From: Candidatus Methylomirabilota bacterium
GTDB taxonomy: Bacteria > Methylomirabilota > Methylomirabilia > Methylomirabilales > 2-02-FULL-66-22
Assembly (NCBI GenBank): GCA_016209725.1
Contig: JACQVO010000002.1
Coordinates: 1-5,240, forward strand
Direction: 5' to 3'
Length of the DNA: 5,240 bases
Position 1 is the stretch's first letter, and every line of letters starts with the position of its first letter. The position numbers and the translations under genes were made by a program. Below are positions 1-3,942 of this stretch, piece after piece. The notes beneath the pieces were generated by a model. The model saw only the letters and a program-made list of their open reading frames with translations. It had not been told where the DNA came from and made no database searches.

Positions 1-287
1 GCGTGGCACAGGGCGAAGGTGTGGACGTGTGCCTCCAGGGTAGCGCCGTCGGATTCCCGGCCGCCGTGCTGGAGGTCGAAGCGGCCGCCGTACTCGGTCC
101 CGTTGGCGAAGAGGACCTGGAAGTCCACCTTGTGGTAGCCGTGGTGGGCGGGGGGAGCCGTCTCGCCCCACGCAGTCAGGATGCGGCTGGCCTCGTCCCA
201 GGAGGAGGCGACGGCTTCGGGGGAGCCGGGGACCTCGACGCCATGGAGCCGGATGAGACTGACGGGGGCTTTTGCCATGTCAGGCAT
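1..287 (-). CDS. Hypothetical protein, N-terminal 95 residues (cut by window edge)
   Basis: The start is an ATG at 287 with a GGAGG Shine-Dalgarno five bases upstream. A second in-frame ATG lies three codons later. The frame stays open to the left edge, so the C-terminus is missing. The visible protein begins MPDMAKAPVSLIRLHGVEV. It then has a Ser/Glu/Ala-rich helix-like stretch with SSWDEASRILTAWGE, followed by GYHKVDFQVLFANGTEYGGRFDLQ and HVHTFALCH. The pattern Y-x-K-x-D-F ... G-x-x-Y-x-G-R-x-D-L resembles, from memory only, a small domain found in large polyvalent proteins of phages and conjugative elements (LPD25-like). That resemblance is a guess and was not searched. Codon third positions are strongly G/C, as expected here. 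A candidate promoter lies at 344-372. No catalytic residues can be named. That it is a gene is fairly sure; its function is unknown. Confidence 0.7.
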   Translation of the reverse strand, partial: MPDMAKAPVSLIRLHGVEVPGSPEAVASSWDEASRILTAWGETAPPAHHGYHKVDFQVLFANGTEYGGRFDLQHGGRESDGATLEAHVHTFALCH

Positions 288-447
288 CGGGACCTCCGGG
301 GACGGGGCCGGTGCGCGGTGGACCGGCCCGGCGCCACCCAAGCATCGTAATCCAATCGTGGCGCGCTGCCAAGACGGCAGCGCGGTCGGGGTACGCCCGG
401 ACCGTGAACGCGCCGTGCGCCGCGCCAGCGGTGCTCCCACGCCCCAT
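280..447 (-). CDS. Possible small ORF, 55 aa (weak)
   Basis: An ATG at 447 preceded by a G-rich stretch opens a 55-codon frame ending in TGA at 280-282, just inside the start of the next gene. The middle reads like a real protein (FTVRAYPDRAAVLAARHDW, then ITMLGWRR) and third positions are G/C-rich. Against it, the candidate promoter and two hairpins at 305-384 lie inside it, the ends are low-complexity Gly/Pro/Arg, and no homologue is recognised. It may be non-coding. Confidence 0.25.
   Translation of the reverse strand: MGRGSTAGAAHGAFTVRAYPDRAAVLAARHDWITMLGWRRAGPPRTGPVPGGPDA
305..329 (-). promoter_or_regulatory. 5'UTR stem-loop upstream of the 287 start
   Basis: On the minus strand GGGCCGGT and ACCGGCCC form a perfect 8-bp stem with a 9-nt loop. 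It ends about 10 nt before the GGAGG ribosome binding site, within the leader expected from the promoter at 344-372. It could hide or expose the ribosome site or be a protein-binding site. It has no following T run, so a terminator is unlikely. Confidence 0.4.
344..372 (-). promoter_or_regulatory. Candidate sigma-70-type promoter
   Basis: On the minus strand TTGGCA (-35, 367-372) and TACGAT (-10, 344-349) are separated by exactly 17 nt. Transcription would start near 337, giving a leader of about 50 nt for the gene starting at 287. The boxes match the consensus at 4 of 6 (-35) and 4-5 of 6 (-10) positions. The -35 box lies inside the inverted repeat at 362-384. Confidence 0.45.
362..384. repeat. 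Inverted repeat overlapping the -35 box
   Basis: CGCGCTGCC and GGCAGCGCG form a perfect 9-bp palindrome with a 5-base centre. The -35 hexamer TTGGCA of the candidate promoter sits in it, which suggests an operator. It could instead be the stem of a terminator for the upstream genes, but no T run follows on either strand. Confidence 0.5.
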
Positions 448-527
448 GGCGAGCCCCCATACCTCGATTGGGCCGGGGCTCTCCGGCGGGATGGGACCGT
501 TGGATCCCCTGGGGGGAGTGCGACGGC

Positions 528-785
528 TCACTGGCCGATCTCCGCGGTGAAGGGCCAGAGGGTGGAGTAGCTGCATGGGACCGTGAACCCCCGGGCCTCC
601 AGGAACTCGCTGAGCCCTCCAGGCTCTGGACCGGCGTCGTTGACGTACTCGTCGTCTTGGCGGACGTAGTCCCGCAGGGCGGCGCTCAGGCGGCTGAGCT
701 GGGGGGCGTCGAGGATGCGGACAAGGATGAGGTTCAGGGGGTCCTGCTCGACGAACACTTTCACGATGCGGGGGCCTTCCCACAT
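528..785 (-). CDS. Hypothetical acidic protein, 85 aa
   Basis: The ATG at 785 has an AGGAG ribosome site about 8 bases upstream, lying within the 15-base gap after the stop of the preceding gene (801). This points to a two-gene translation unit. The protein is soluble and acidic. It starts MWEGPRIVKVFVEQDPLNLI and has an amphipathic helix-like part with Leu repeats (APQLSRLSAALRDYVRQDDEY). It ends FTVPCSYSTLWPFTAEIGQ, with one Cys. There is no signal peptide, membrane segment or known motif. A role with the upstream secreted protein is suggested only by position. It is a probable real gene of unknown function. Confidence 0.65.
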   Translation of the reverse strand: MWEGPRIVKVFVEQDPLNLILVRILDAPQLSRLSAALRDYVRQDDEYVNDAGPEPGGLSEFLEARGFTVPCSYSTLWPFTAEIGQ

Positions 786-800
786 GGGCCAGTCTCCTGC

Positions 801-1262
801 TCAGGGGGTGTGGTCGGGGAGGGGCGACGGCTTGATCTGCTGGACTCGGCGGTTGCGGCGTGCCTCCTCCACCTCGTCCACGCTGCCCAGGGGGGTGAAG
901 CTCCCGCTGGCTGCCTCGTCGGCGAGGATGCCGCTGTCGACCCACTGCCCCTCGTTTGGTGGCAACGGCGATGAGGGGTCCCGGTTGAGCTGCCACTGGT
1001 CGGTGCTGTTTCGGGCGTCGAGCACAAGGATGACCCCTGTGACGGTTTCGGGGGTAAGGAGCAGGGAGAGATGGGGGCTGTCGGCGATGGGCCCCTCCTG
1101 GAGCAGCGCGTACGACTTCACCGGGAAGAGCGCGGCCTGCAAGGCCTCCGGCAGGCCCGCCCCCGCGGCCGCCCCCGTCGGCGCGACGCCCACGGAGAGG
1201 CTGACGAGGCTGAGGGCGAGGCAGAGGAGCAGGATTCGGGTGGGCGAACGGAATGGACGCAT
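801..1262 (-). CDS. Secreted hypothetical protein with signal peptide, 153 aa
   Basis: The frame is open further upstream, but the ATG at 1262 is chosen because GGAGG lies six bases before it and the protein then begins with a classical Sec signal. That signal has a basic n-region MRPFRSPTR, a hydrophobic core ILLLCLALSLVSLSVGV (residues 10-26), and an Ala/Gly-rich cleavage region near residues 30-34. The Cys at residue 14 is inside the core and not in a convincing lipobox. The mature part (about 120 residues) has LFPVKSYALLQEGPIADS, then LLTPETVTGVILVLDARN, a Trp-containing polar stretch, and a basic tail EEARRNRRVQQIKPSPLPDHTP. It has no disulfide pattern, catalytic motif or second membrane segment. 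It is followed after 15 bases by the 85-aa gene. The family is not recognised; export is the only supported inference. Confidence 0.7.
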   Translation of the reverse strand: MRPFRSPTRILLLCLALSLVSLSVGVAPTGAAAGAGLPEALQAALFPVKSYALLQEGPIADSPHLSLLLTPETVTGVILVLDARNSTDQWQLNRDPSSPLPPNEGQWVDSGILADEAASGSFTPLGSVDEVEEARRNRRVQQIKPSPLPDHTP

Positions 1263-1417
1263 CGGGAACCTCCGTGGGGGGAGAAGCCAGGCCAAGGGGT
1301 GTCTCAGGGTCCTGCCGCCCGGTGCCGCGCTGGTCCTGGCCTTCGAGCCAGACCCCGAGGCCAACTGCGAGACCGACGAGGAGGATGGCGAGTGGCTCGG
1401 TGACGAACGGGAGGAAA

Positions 1418-1585
1418 TCAGTCTCGGGTATGCCACTCCTCCCAGGGCCTCAGGGGTTCTGGGCTGTACTGCTGGAGGTCGGGGCTGGTGTACGGGAGCG
1501 CCCGATGGCCCCAGGGGTGGGCGAGATCCCAGGGCTCGCTGTCGAGCTGGACAATGACCTCGTAGCCCTCGCCATCTTTGGCCAT
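1418..1585 (-). CDS. Possible small protein, 55 aa (start uncertain)
   Basis: From ATG at 1585 the frame reads MAKDGEGYEVIVQLDSEPWD, then LAHPWGHRALPYTSPDLQ and a Trp/Glu/Arg-rich end to TGA at 1418-1420. Composition and third-position G/C look coding. The ribosome site is poor (GAGG only two bases away). Protein-like sequence continues upstream in frame (SLDWGKPSTAEA), so the true start may lie further up, for example ATG 1720, or this may be the surviving 3' end of a decayed gene. No family is recognised. The 155 bases between its stop and the next gene include a hydrophobic stretch in another frame without a start codon. Confidence 0.4.
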   Translation of the reverse strand: MAKDGEGYEVIVQLDSEPWDLAHPWGHRALPYTSPDLQQYSPEPLRPWEEWHTRD

Positions 1586-1923
1586 AGCCTCGGCGGTGCT
1601 CGGCTTGCCCCAGTCGAGGGATTGGCACGGGGCGGCGTGGAGGCGGTGGGCTTGTGTGGGCAGGTGTCGTGGTGTGAAGGGCGGGGGGCCGTTCGTGGTG
1701 GTCGGGCTTCTTGGTGCCATGTGGTGGGCGGTGGTGTGTGTGGAGCTCTCTCGCACGTGTCGCGCTCCGCCGGGGGACATGCGAGACGGGGGCGCGAGGA
1801 TATTGGGAGCGGCGGCTGCGTGCCAGGTCAGCCCTTTGCGAGTTCGTCAGGGGCGGGGGAGTCCGACTCCGCTTGCGCCTGGTCCGAACAGGTTCCCGAC
1901 CGCTACAATTCTGACAGAGGGTG
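1586..1923. other. Gap between protein genes and tRNA array
   Basis: No convincing gene is seen here. On the minus strand there is a short hairpin GGAGT-CGG-ACTCC without a T tract, so it is not a clear terminator for the array. A T-arm-like motif CCTG-TTCGGAC-CAGG (near 1878-1892) might be a decayed tRNA remnant, but no matching acceptor stem was found. A GT-rich run lies near 1727-1742. Read-through from the array into the small genes is possible. Confidence 0.4.
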
Positions 1924-1999
1924 TGGTGCCGTCGACAGGGGTCGAACCTGCATGGTCCCGATTAAAAGTCGGGAGCGTCTGCCTTTGCGCTACGACGGC
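1924..1999 (-). tRNA. tRNA-Lys(TTT)
   Basis: A complete cloverleaf. The acceptor GCCGTCG pairs perfectly with CGACGGC, followed by A73 and an encoded CCA. U8-A9 are present and the D arm is normal. The anticodon arm CCCGA-CTTTTAA-TCGGG carries UUU after U33. The T loop TTCGACC is normal. This is the last gene of the array in transcription order and one of its most canonical members. Confidence 0.95.
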
Positions 2000-2000
2000 A

Positions 2001-2076
2001 TGGTGGACCTGGTAGGCATCGAACCTACGCCTGACCGGGTAAGAGCCGGCCGCTCTGCCAATTAAGCTACAGGTCC
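2001..2076 (-). tRNA. tRNA-Lys(CTT)
   Basis: The acceptor GGACCTG/CAGGTCC is perfect, with A73 and encoded CCA. The D arm is GCTT-AATTGGCAG-AGC. The anticodon loop CTCTTAC carries CUU after U33 on a 5-bp stem with one G-U pair. One T (2000) separates its CCA from tRNA-Lys(TTT). Together the pair reads AAA and AAG. Confidence 0.95.
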
Positions 2077-2077
2077 A

Positions 2078-2153
2078 TGCTGCCAGAGGGAGGATTCGTA
2101 CCTCCAGCCTTCCGCTCAGAGGGCAGATGGTCTAGCTGTTGACCTCCTCCGGC
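2078..2153 (-). tRNA. tRNA-Arg(TCT)-like gene overlapping the HNH 3' end
   Basis: All four arms can be drawn. The acceptor is GCCGGAG/CTCTGGC (one G-U), the D stem GGTC/GACC, the anticodon arm TCTGC-CCTCTGA-GCGGA, and the T stem GGAGG/CCTCC. The anticodon is UCU with A73. Several features are abnormal: C33 in place of U33, a D loop AACAGCTA without the GG pair, T loop TACGAAT with A at position 55, and GCA where neighbours have CCA. The usual one-T spacer before tRNA-Lys(CTT) is kept, so the array register is intact. Its first 22 bases encode the last codons and TAG stop of the HNH gene. It may be a functional divergent tRNA or a decayed one. Confidence 0.65.
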
Positions 2154-2635
2154 ACGTCCTTCTTCATCCGGCGGTAGATCTCCACGGAGATCCCTGGCAA
2201 CGTGGTCGGCTTCACGGGAACCGCCCACGGCCGCATACCCGCCAGCTCCGGGGTCCGGTTGCCTTTCCGGCGATTGCAGGGCACACAGCAGGTCACGATG
2301 TTCTCCCAGCTCGTGGCACCTCCCATCGTCCGTGGAACCACGTGATCCATGTTCAGCTCGGCGGCCTCCGCCGTGACGCCACAATACTGACAGCGGAAAT
2401 TGTCCCGCAGATACACGTTGGCCCGCGAGAACTTCACCGCATGCCACCGCGGCCGGATCATTCGTAGGAGCCGGACGATGGCCGGCAGCTTCACCACGAG
2501 ACTGAAACTCCGGACTTCCCGATCCGTTTCCTCCACAACCTCCACCCGACCGAGGGTCACGAGCCGAATGGCCCGCTGCCACGTAATCACCTGTAGGGGC
2601 TCATACGTGGCGTTCAGTAACAAGACCTGCTCCAT
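2132..2635 (-). CDS. HNH endonuclease inside the tRNA array, 167 aa
   Basis: The ATG at 2635 has AAAGGAG seven bases upstream and starts 17 bases after the CCA of tRNA-Ile. The N-terminal part (residues 1-66, MEQVLLLNATYEPLQVITW...) matches the stand-alone bacterial HNH family whose members open with a V-L-N-x-x-Y-x-P-L-x-V motif. The nuclease domain has a zinc-knuckle CxxC (C82, C85), the catalytic D97-H98, N112 in WEN, and a second CxxC (C117, C120) followed by N121-RRKG. This is the full HNH signature with nothing missing. Such enzymes cut DNA with a metal ion and often act as free-standing homing or mobile endonucleases. The gene lies in the same direction as the tRNAs and has no promoter of its own in view, so it is probably translated from the tRNA transcript. 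The tail lies in tRNA-Arg(TCT): RNase P cleavage at that tRNA would remove the stop codon. Confidence 0.93.
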   Translation of the reverse strand: MEQVLLLNATYEPLQVITWQRAIRLVTLGRVEVVEETDREVRSFSLVVKLPAIVRLLRMIRPRWHAVKFSRANVYLRDNFRCQYCGVTAEAAELNMDHVVPRTMGGATSWENIVTCCVPCNRRKGNRTPELAGMRPWAVPVKPTTLPGISVEIYRRMKKDVPEEVNS

Positions 2636-2652
2636 AACATCGCTCCTTTCTG

Positions 2653-2726
2653 TGGTACTGGCGAGAGGATTTGAACCTCTAACCTTGCCCCCATCAAGGG
2701 CCTGCTCCGCATTGAGCTACGCCAGC
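2653..2726 (-). tRNA. tRNA-Ile(GAT)
   Basis: The acceptor is GCTGGCG/CGCCAGT with a G1-U72 pair, A73 and encoded CCA. The anticodon loop TTGATGG carries GAU after U33; pair 27-43 is a G-A mismatch. The D loop is only six bases (AATGCG) and lacks the usual GG, so the D-T loop contact is doubtful. The T arm AGAGG-TTCAAAT-CCTCT is normal. Its 3' end lies just before the HNH ribosome site. Confidence 0.85.
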
Positions 2727-2738
2727 AATAGTTGACGG

Positions 2739-2810
2739 GGTGTCTGCCGGAATTCGAATCCGGATCACGTGGGTCACGGCCACGCTGCTTGCCATTAGCA
2801 TACAGACACC
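2739..2810 (-). tRNA. tRNA-His(GTG) with encoded G-1
   Basis: The acceptor GTGTCTG/CAGACAC is perfect. It is extended by G-1 (2810) opposite C73 (2739), the identity element for histidyl-tRNA synthetase. The anticodon arm CGTGG-CCGTGAC-CCACG gives GUG but with C33. The T arm CCGGA-TTCGAAT-TCCGG is normal. The bases after C73 are CCG, so CCA is not encoded. G-1 directly abuts the CC end of tRNA-Thr(GGT). Confidence 0.9.
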
Positions 2811-2885
2811 GGAGCTGCCGGGTGGTTTCGAACCACCGACCTCGTCCCGACCAAGGACGCGTTCTGCCTACTGAACTACGGCAGC
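2811..2885 (-). tRNA. tRNA-Thr(GGT)
   Basis: The acceptor GCTGCCG/CGGCAGC is perfect, with U73 followed by CC and then immediately G-1 of tRNA-His, so the final A is not encoded. The D arm is GTTC-AGTAGGCA-GAAC. The anticodon arm CGTCC-TTGGTCG-GGACG carries GGU after U33, with an unusual C at 37. The T arm GGTGG-TTCGAAA-CCACC is normal. Confidence 0.92.
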
Positions 2886-2960
2886 ACGAGGGACGTCCTG
2901 CCATTAGACGACTCGACCCTCTCGAGCCGAGGCGGGGCCTCGAACCCCGCATTTTCCCTC
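2886..2960 (-). pseudogene. Rearranged tRNA-Gly-like sequence: 3' half lies before 5' half
   Basis: Directly after the CCA of tRNA-Thr(TGT) comes a tRNA 3' half: G38, AGGGA (39-43), variable AAATG, T arm CGGGG-TTCGAGG-CCCCG, acceptor strand CCTCGGC, then T73 and CGA in place of CCA. After a 3-base gap comes a 5' half: GGTCGAG, TC, D arm GTCT-AATGGCA-GGAC, G26, TCCCT (27-31). It then stops three bases before G1 of tRNA-Thr(GGT). TCCCT pairs perfectly with AGGGA. GGTCGAG pairs with CTCGGCT (two G-U pairs), one base out of the standard register. The D arm, variable loop and U73 are tRNA-Gly-like, and the upstream TCCA could supply a UCC anticodon. It is either a permuted tRNA gene or the remains of two Gly genes joined by deletions. 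Confidence 0.55.
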
Positions 2961-3036
2961 TGGAGCCGGTCAGAGGTCTCGAACCCCTCACCTGTCCCTT
3001 ACAGGGGGACCGCTCTACCCGCTGAGCTAGACCGGC
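2961..3036 (-). tRNA. tRNA-Thr(TGT)
   Basis: The acceptor GCCGGTC/GACCGGC is perfect, with U73 and encoded CCA. The D arm is GCTC-AGCGGGTA-GAGC. The anticodon arm GTCCC-CCTGTAA-GGGAC carries UGU, but position 33 is C. The T arm is AGGGG-TTCGAGA-CCTCT. Its TCCA end is fused to the Gly-like 3' half with no spacer. Confidence 0.93.
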
Positions 3037-3037
3037 G

Positions 3038-3114
3038 TGGTGGGATCGACCGGACTCGAACCGGCAATCACTGCGCTGAGAACGCAGCGGCTTCTCCAAT
3101 TCGCCTACGATCCC
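3038..3114 (-). tRNA. tRNA-Glu(CTC)
   Basis: The acceptor GGGATCG/CGATCCC is perfect, with A73 and encoded CCA. The D stem is short (GGC/GCC) with an 11-base loop. The anticodon arm CTGCG-TTCTCAG-CGCAG carries CUC after U33. The T arm is GCCGG-TTCGAGT-CCGGT. A one-T spacer precedes tRNA-Thr(TGT). Confidence 0.92.
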
Positions 3115-3115
3115 A

Positions 3116-3193
3116 TGGTTGCGGGGCCGCGAGTTCAACGCGGGACGATCTGGTTTATGAGACCAGCGAGCGCAGCGGTGCTCAATCCCCGCC
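3116..3193 (-). tRNA. tRNA-Met(CAT), initiator-like (1-72 mismatch)
   Basis: Acceptor strands GGCGGGG and CCCCGCA pair at positions 2-7 but leave G1 opposite A72. An unpaired 1-72 end is the hallmark of bacterial initiator tRNA, where it blocks elongation use and permits formylation. A73 and CCA are encoded. The anticodon arm CTGGT-CTCATAA-ACCAG carries CAU; the stem has G-C pairs at 29 and 30, but not the full GGG/CCC run of initiators. The D stem GAGC/GCTC is good but preceded by three bases instead of two. The T loop is TTGAACT, with G at 56 instead of C. It may be a diverged initiator or an odd elongator. Confidence 0.8.
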
Positions 3194-3195
3194 AT

Positions 3196-3268
3196 TGGTC
3201 CCGAGTCTCAGTGTCGAGCTGAGCACGCGAGGCGTATGAAACCTCGCTGGGCAGCCGGCCCACTCGGG
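3196..3268 (-). tRNA. tRNA-Met/Ile2(CAT), aberrant D arm
   Basis: The acceptor CCCGAGT/ACTCGGG is perfect with a C1-G72 pair, A73 and encoded CCA. The anticodon arm GAGGT-TTCATAC-GCCTC carries CAU after U33. The T stem CTCAG/CTGAG is perfect, with loop CTCGACA (C54). Only 16 bases lie between acceptor and anticodon stems. They read GGGC-CGGCT-GCCC plus AGC, so U8 and a normal D loop are missing. CAU could be elongator Met or lysidine-modified Ile2; which one cannot be decided here. Confidence 0.7.
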
Positions 3269-3271
3269 TTA

Positions 3272-3340
3272 ACCGGCCGTGGCCATCGGGGGCGAGAGCT
3301 TTGGCGCGACCCACTCTCTTCCGTCACGGCTCGTGCCGGC
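3272..3340 (-). other. Structured 75-nt spacer between tRNA-Pro(CGG) and tRNA-Met
   Basis: The interval 3269-3343 is tRNA-sized but no cloverleaf fits. On the minus strand three nested stems can be drawn: GCCGG with CCGGT, CCGTG with CACGG, and GAGAG with CTCTC. The inner loop is about 15 bases and contains GGTCGCGCC. It could be a processing signal, a small structured RNA, or a tRNA decayed beyond recognition. Confidence 0.35.
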
Positions 3341-3343
3341 GAT

Positions 3344-3420
3344 TGGTCTGGGTGGCCGGCTTCGATCCGGCGACCTCACGCTCCCGAAGCGTGCGCGCTC
3401 CCAGGCTACGCTACACCCAG
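3344..3420 (-). tRNA. tRNA-Pro(CGG)
   Basis: The acceptor CTGGGTG/CACCCAG is perfect with the C1-G72 pair typical of proline tRNA, then A73 and encoded CCA. The anticodon arm CACGC-TTCGGGA-GCGTG carries CGG after U33. The D arm is GCGT-AGCCTGGGA-GCGC. The T loop is ATCGAAG. Confidence 0.94.
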
Positions 3421-3421
3421 A

Positions 3422-3498
3422 TGGTCAGGACAGGTGGATTCGAACCACCGACCTCCGGTCCCCCGAACCGGCGCGCTCCCAGGCTGCGCCATGCCCTG
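3422..3498 (-). tRNA. tRNA-Pro(GGG)
   Basis: The acceptor CAGGGCA/TGTCCTG has one G-U pair and starts C1-G72, with A73 and encoded CCA. The D loop AGCCTGGGA is shared with tRNA-Pro(CGG), suggesting duplication. The anticodon arm CCGGT-TCGGGGG-ACCGG carries GGG, with C at position 33. The T arm GGTGG-TTCGAAT-CCACC is normal. A one-T spacer precedes tRNA-Pro(CGG). Confidence 0.93.
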
Positions 3499-3507
3499 TC
3501 TTTCAAG

Positions 3508-3582
3508 TGGTCGGGGTGGGCGATCTCGACCCGCCGGCCCCCTGGTCCCAGGCCAGGTGCTCTACCTCTGAGCTACACCCCG
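3508..3582 (-). tRNA. tRNA-Pro(TGG)
   Basis: The acceptor CGGGGTG/CACCCCG is perfect, with C1-G72, A73 and encoded CCA. The D arm is GCTC-AGAGGTA-GAGC. The anticodon arm CCTGG-CCTGGGA-CCAGG carries UGG, with C33. The T stem GGCGG/TCGCC closes a GTCGAGA loop (G54). With GGG and CGG it completes a proline trio. Confidence 0.93.
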
Positions 3583-3583
3583 A

Positions 3584-3657
3584 TGGAGACGCCGGCATGA
3601 CTCGAACATGCATCCGTGGGTTTGCAGCCCACTGCTTCACCTTTCAGCCACGGCGTC
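3584..3657 (-). tRNA. tRNA-Cys(GCA)
   Basis: The acceptor GACGCCG/CGGCGTC is perfect, with U73 (the cysteine discriminator) and encoded CCA. The anticodon arm GTGGG-CTGCAAA-CCCAC carries GCA after U33. The D stem is GCT/AGC. The T arm is CATGT-type with loop TCGAGT, weaker than its neighbours. Confidence 0.92.
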
Positions 3658-3677
3658 ATCAGTCCTTGGTTCCTGCT

Positions 3678-3714
3678 GGTAGAAGATGCAGAAAAACGGC
3701 CAAGATCTTCTACC
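3678..3714 (-). repeat. 10-bp hairpin in the spacer after tRNA-Ala(GGC)
   Basis: GGTAGAAGAT and ATCTTCTACC are perfect inverted repeats around a 17-base loop (which carries a T5 run on the minus strand). It sits four bases after the 3' end of tRNA-Ala(GGC) in a 61-base spacer, far longer than the usual one-base gaps. The T run is in the loop, not after the stem, so it is not a standard terminator. A nuclease processing site or a recombination scar is possible. Confidence 0.55.
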
Positions 3715-3718
3715 ACGG

Positions 3719-3790
3719 TGGAGAAAGCGGGATTCGAACCCGCGACCTTCCGGATGCCGCCCGGATGCTCTCCCGCTGAGCTATTTCCCC
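3719..3790 (-). tRNA. tRNA-Ala(GGC)
   Basis: The acceptor GGGGAAA/TTTCTCC contains the G3-U70 wobble that alanyl-tRNA synthetase requires, with A73. The following bases are CCG, so CCA is not fully encoded. The anticodon arm TCCGG-GCGGCAT-CCGGA carries GGC with C33. The D arm GCTC-AGCGGGA-GAGC and T arm GCGGG-TTCGAAT-CCCGC are normal. Confidence 0.93.
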
Positions 3791-3865
3791 GGTGGAGTCG
3801 GAGAGGCTCGAACTCTCAACCTCCTGGATGCGGACCAGGCGGTCTCCCAATTGACCTACGACCCC
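3791..3865 (-). tRNA. tRNA-Ala(CGC)
   Basis: The acceptor GGGGTCG/CGACTCC again has G3-U70, then A73 and CC. The next base is G1 of tRNA-Ala(GGC), so the two genes abut with no encoded A76. The D arm is GGTC-AATTGGGA-GACC. The anticodon arm CCTGG-TCCGCAT-CCAGG carries CGC with C33. The T arm is GAGAG-TTCGAGC-CTCTC. Confidence 0.93.
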
Positions 3866-3866
3866 A

Positions 3867-3942
3867 TGGCAGCGGAGCCAGGCTACGATCCTGGAACCTC
3901 GAGGTTCAAAGCCTCGCGCTCTGCCAGTTGAGCTACTCCGCT
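3867..3942 (-). tRNA. tRNA-Gln(TTG)
   Basis: The acceptor AGCGGAG/CTCCGCT is perfect, with G73 (glutamine discriminator) and encoded CCA. The D arm is GCTC-AACTGGCA-GAGC. The anticodon arm CGAGG-CTTTGAA-CCTCG carries UUG after U33. The T stem CCAGG/CCTGG closes an odd loop ATCGTAG, with A54 instead of T54. Confidence 0.92.

Noticed and set aside
1263..1417. Hydrophobic stretch on the minus strand (PLAILLVGLAVGLGVWLEG)
   Set aside because: It looks like a membrane segment, but no start codon with a ribosome site precedes it and the frame runs into a low-complexity region opposite the secreted protein gene.
181..1557. Long open frames on the plus strand across the left part (for example 181-570, 468-974, 715-1557)
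   Set aside because: They are antisense to the better-supported minus-strand genes, have Arg/Gly/Ala-rich low-complexity translations and no good ribosome sites; high GC content keeps them open.
1878..1892. T-arm-like motif CCTG-TTCGGAC-CAGG downstream of tRNA-Lys(TTT)
   Set aside because: No acceptor or anticodon arm could be built around it.
1909..1914. TACAAT on the plus strand as a -10 box
   Set aside because: No -35 element lies at proper distance and transcription would run antisense into the array.
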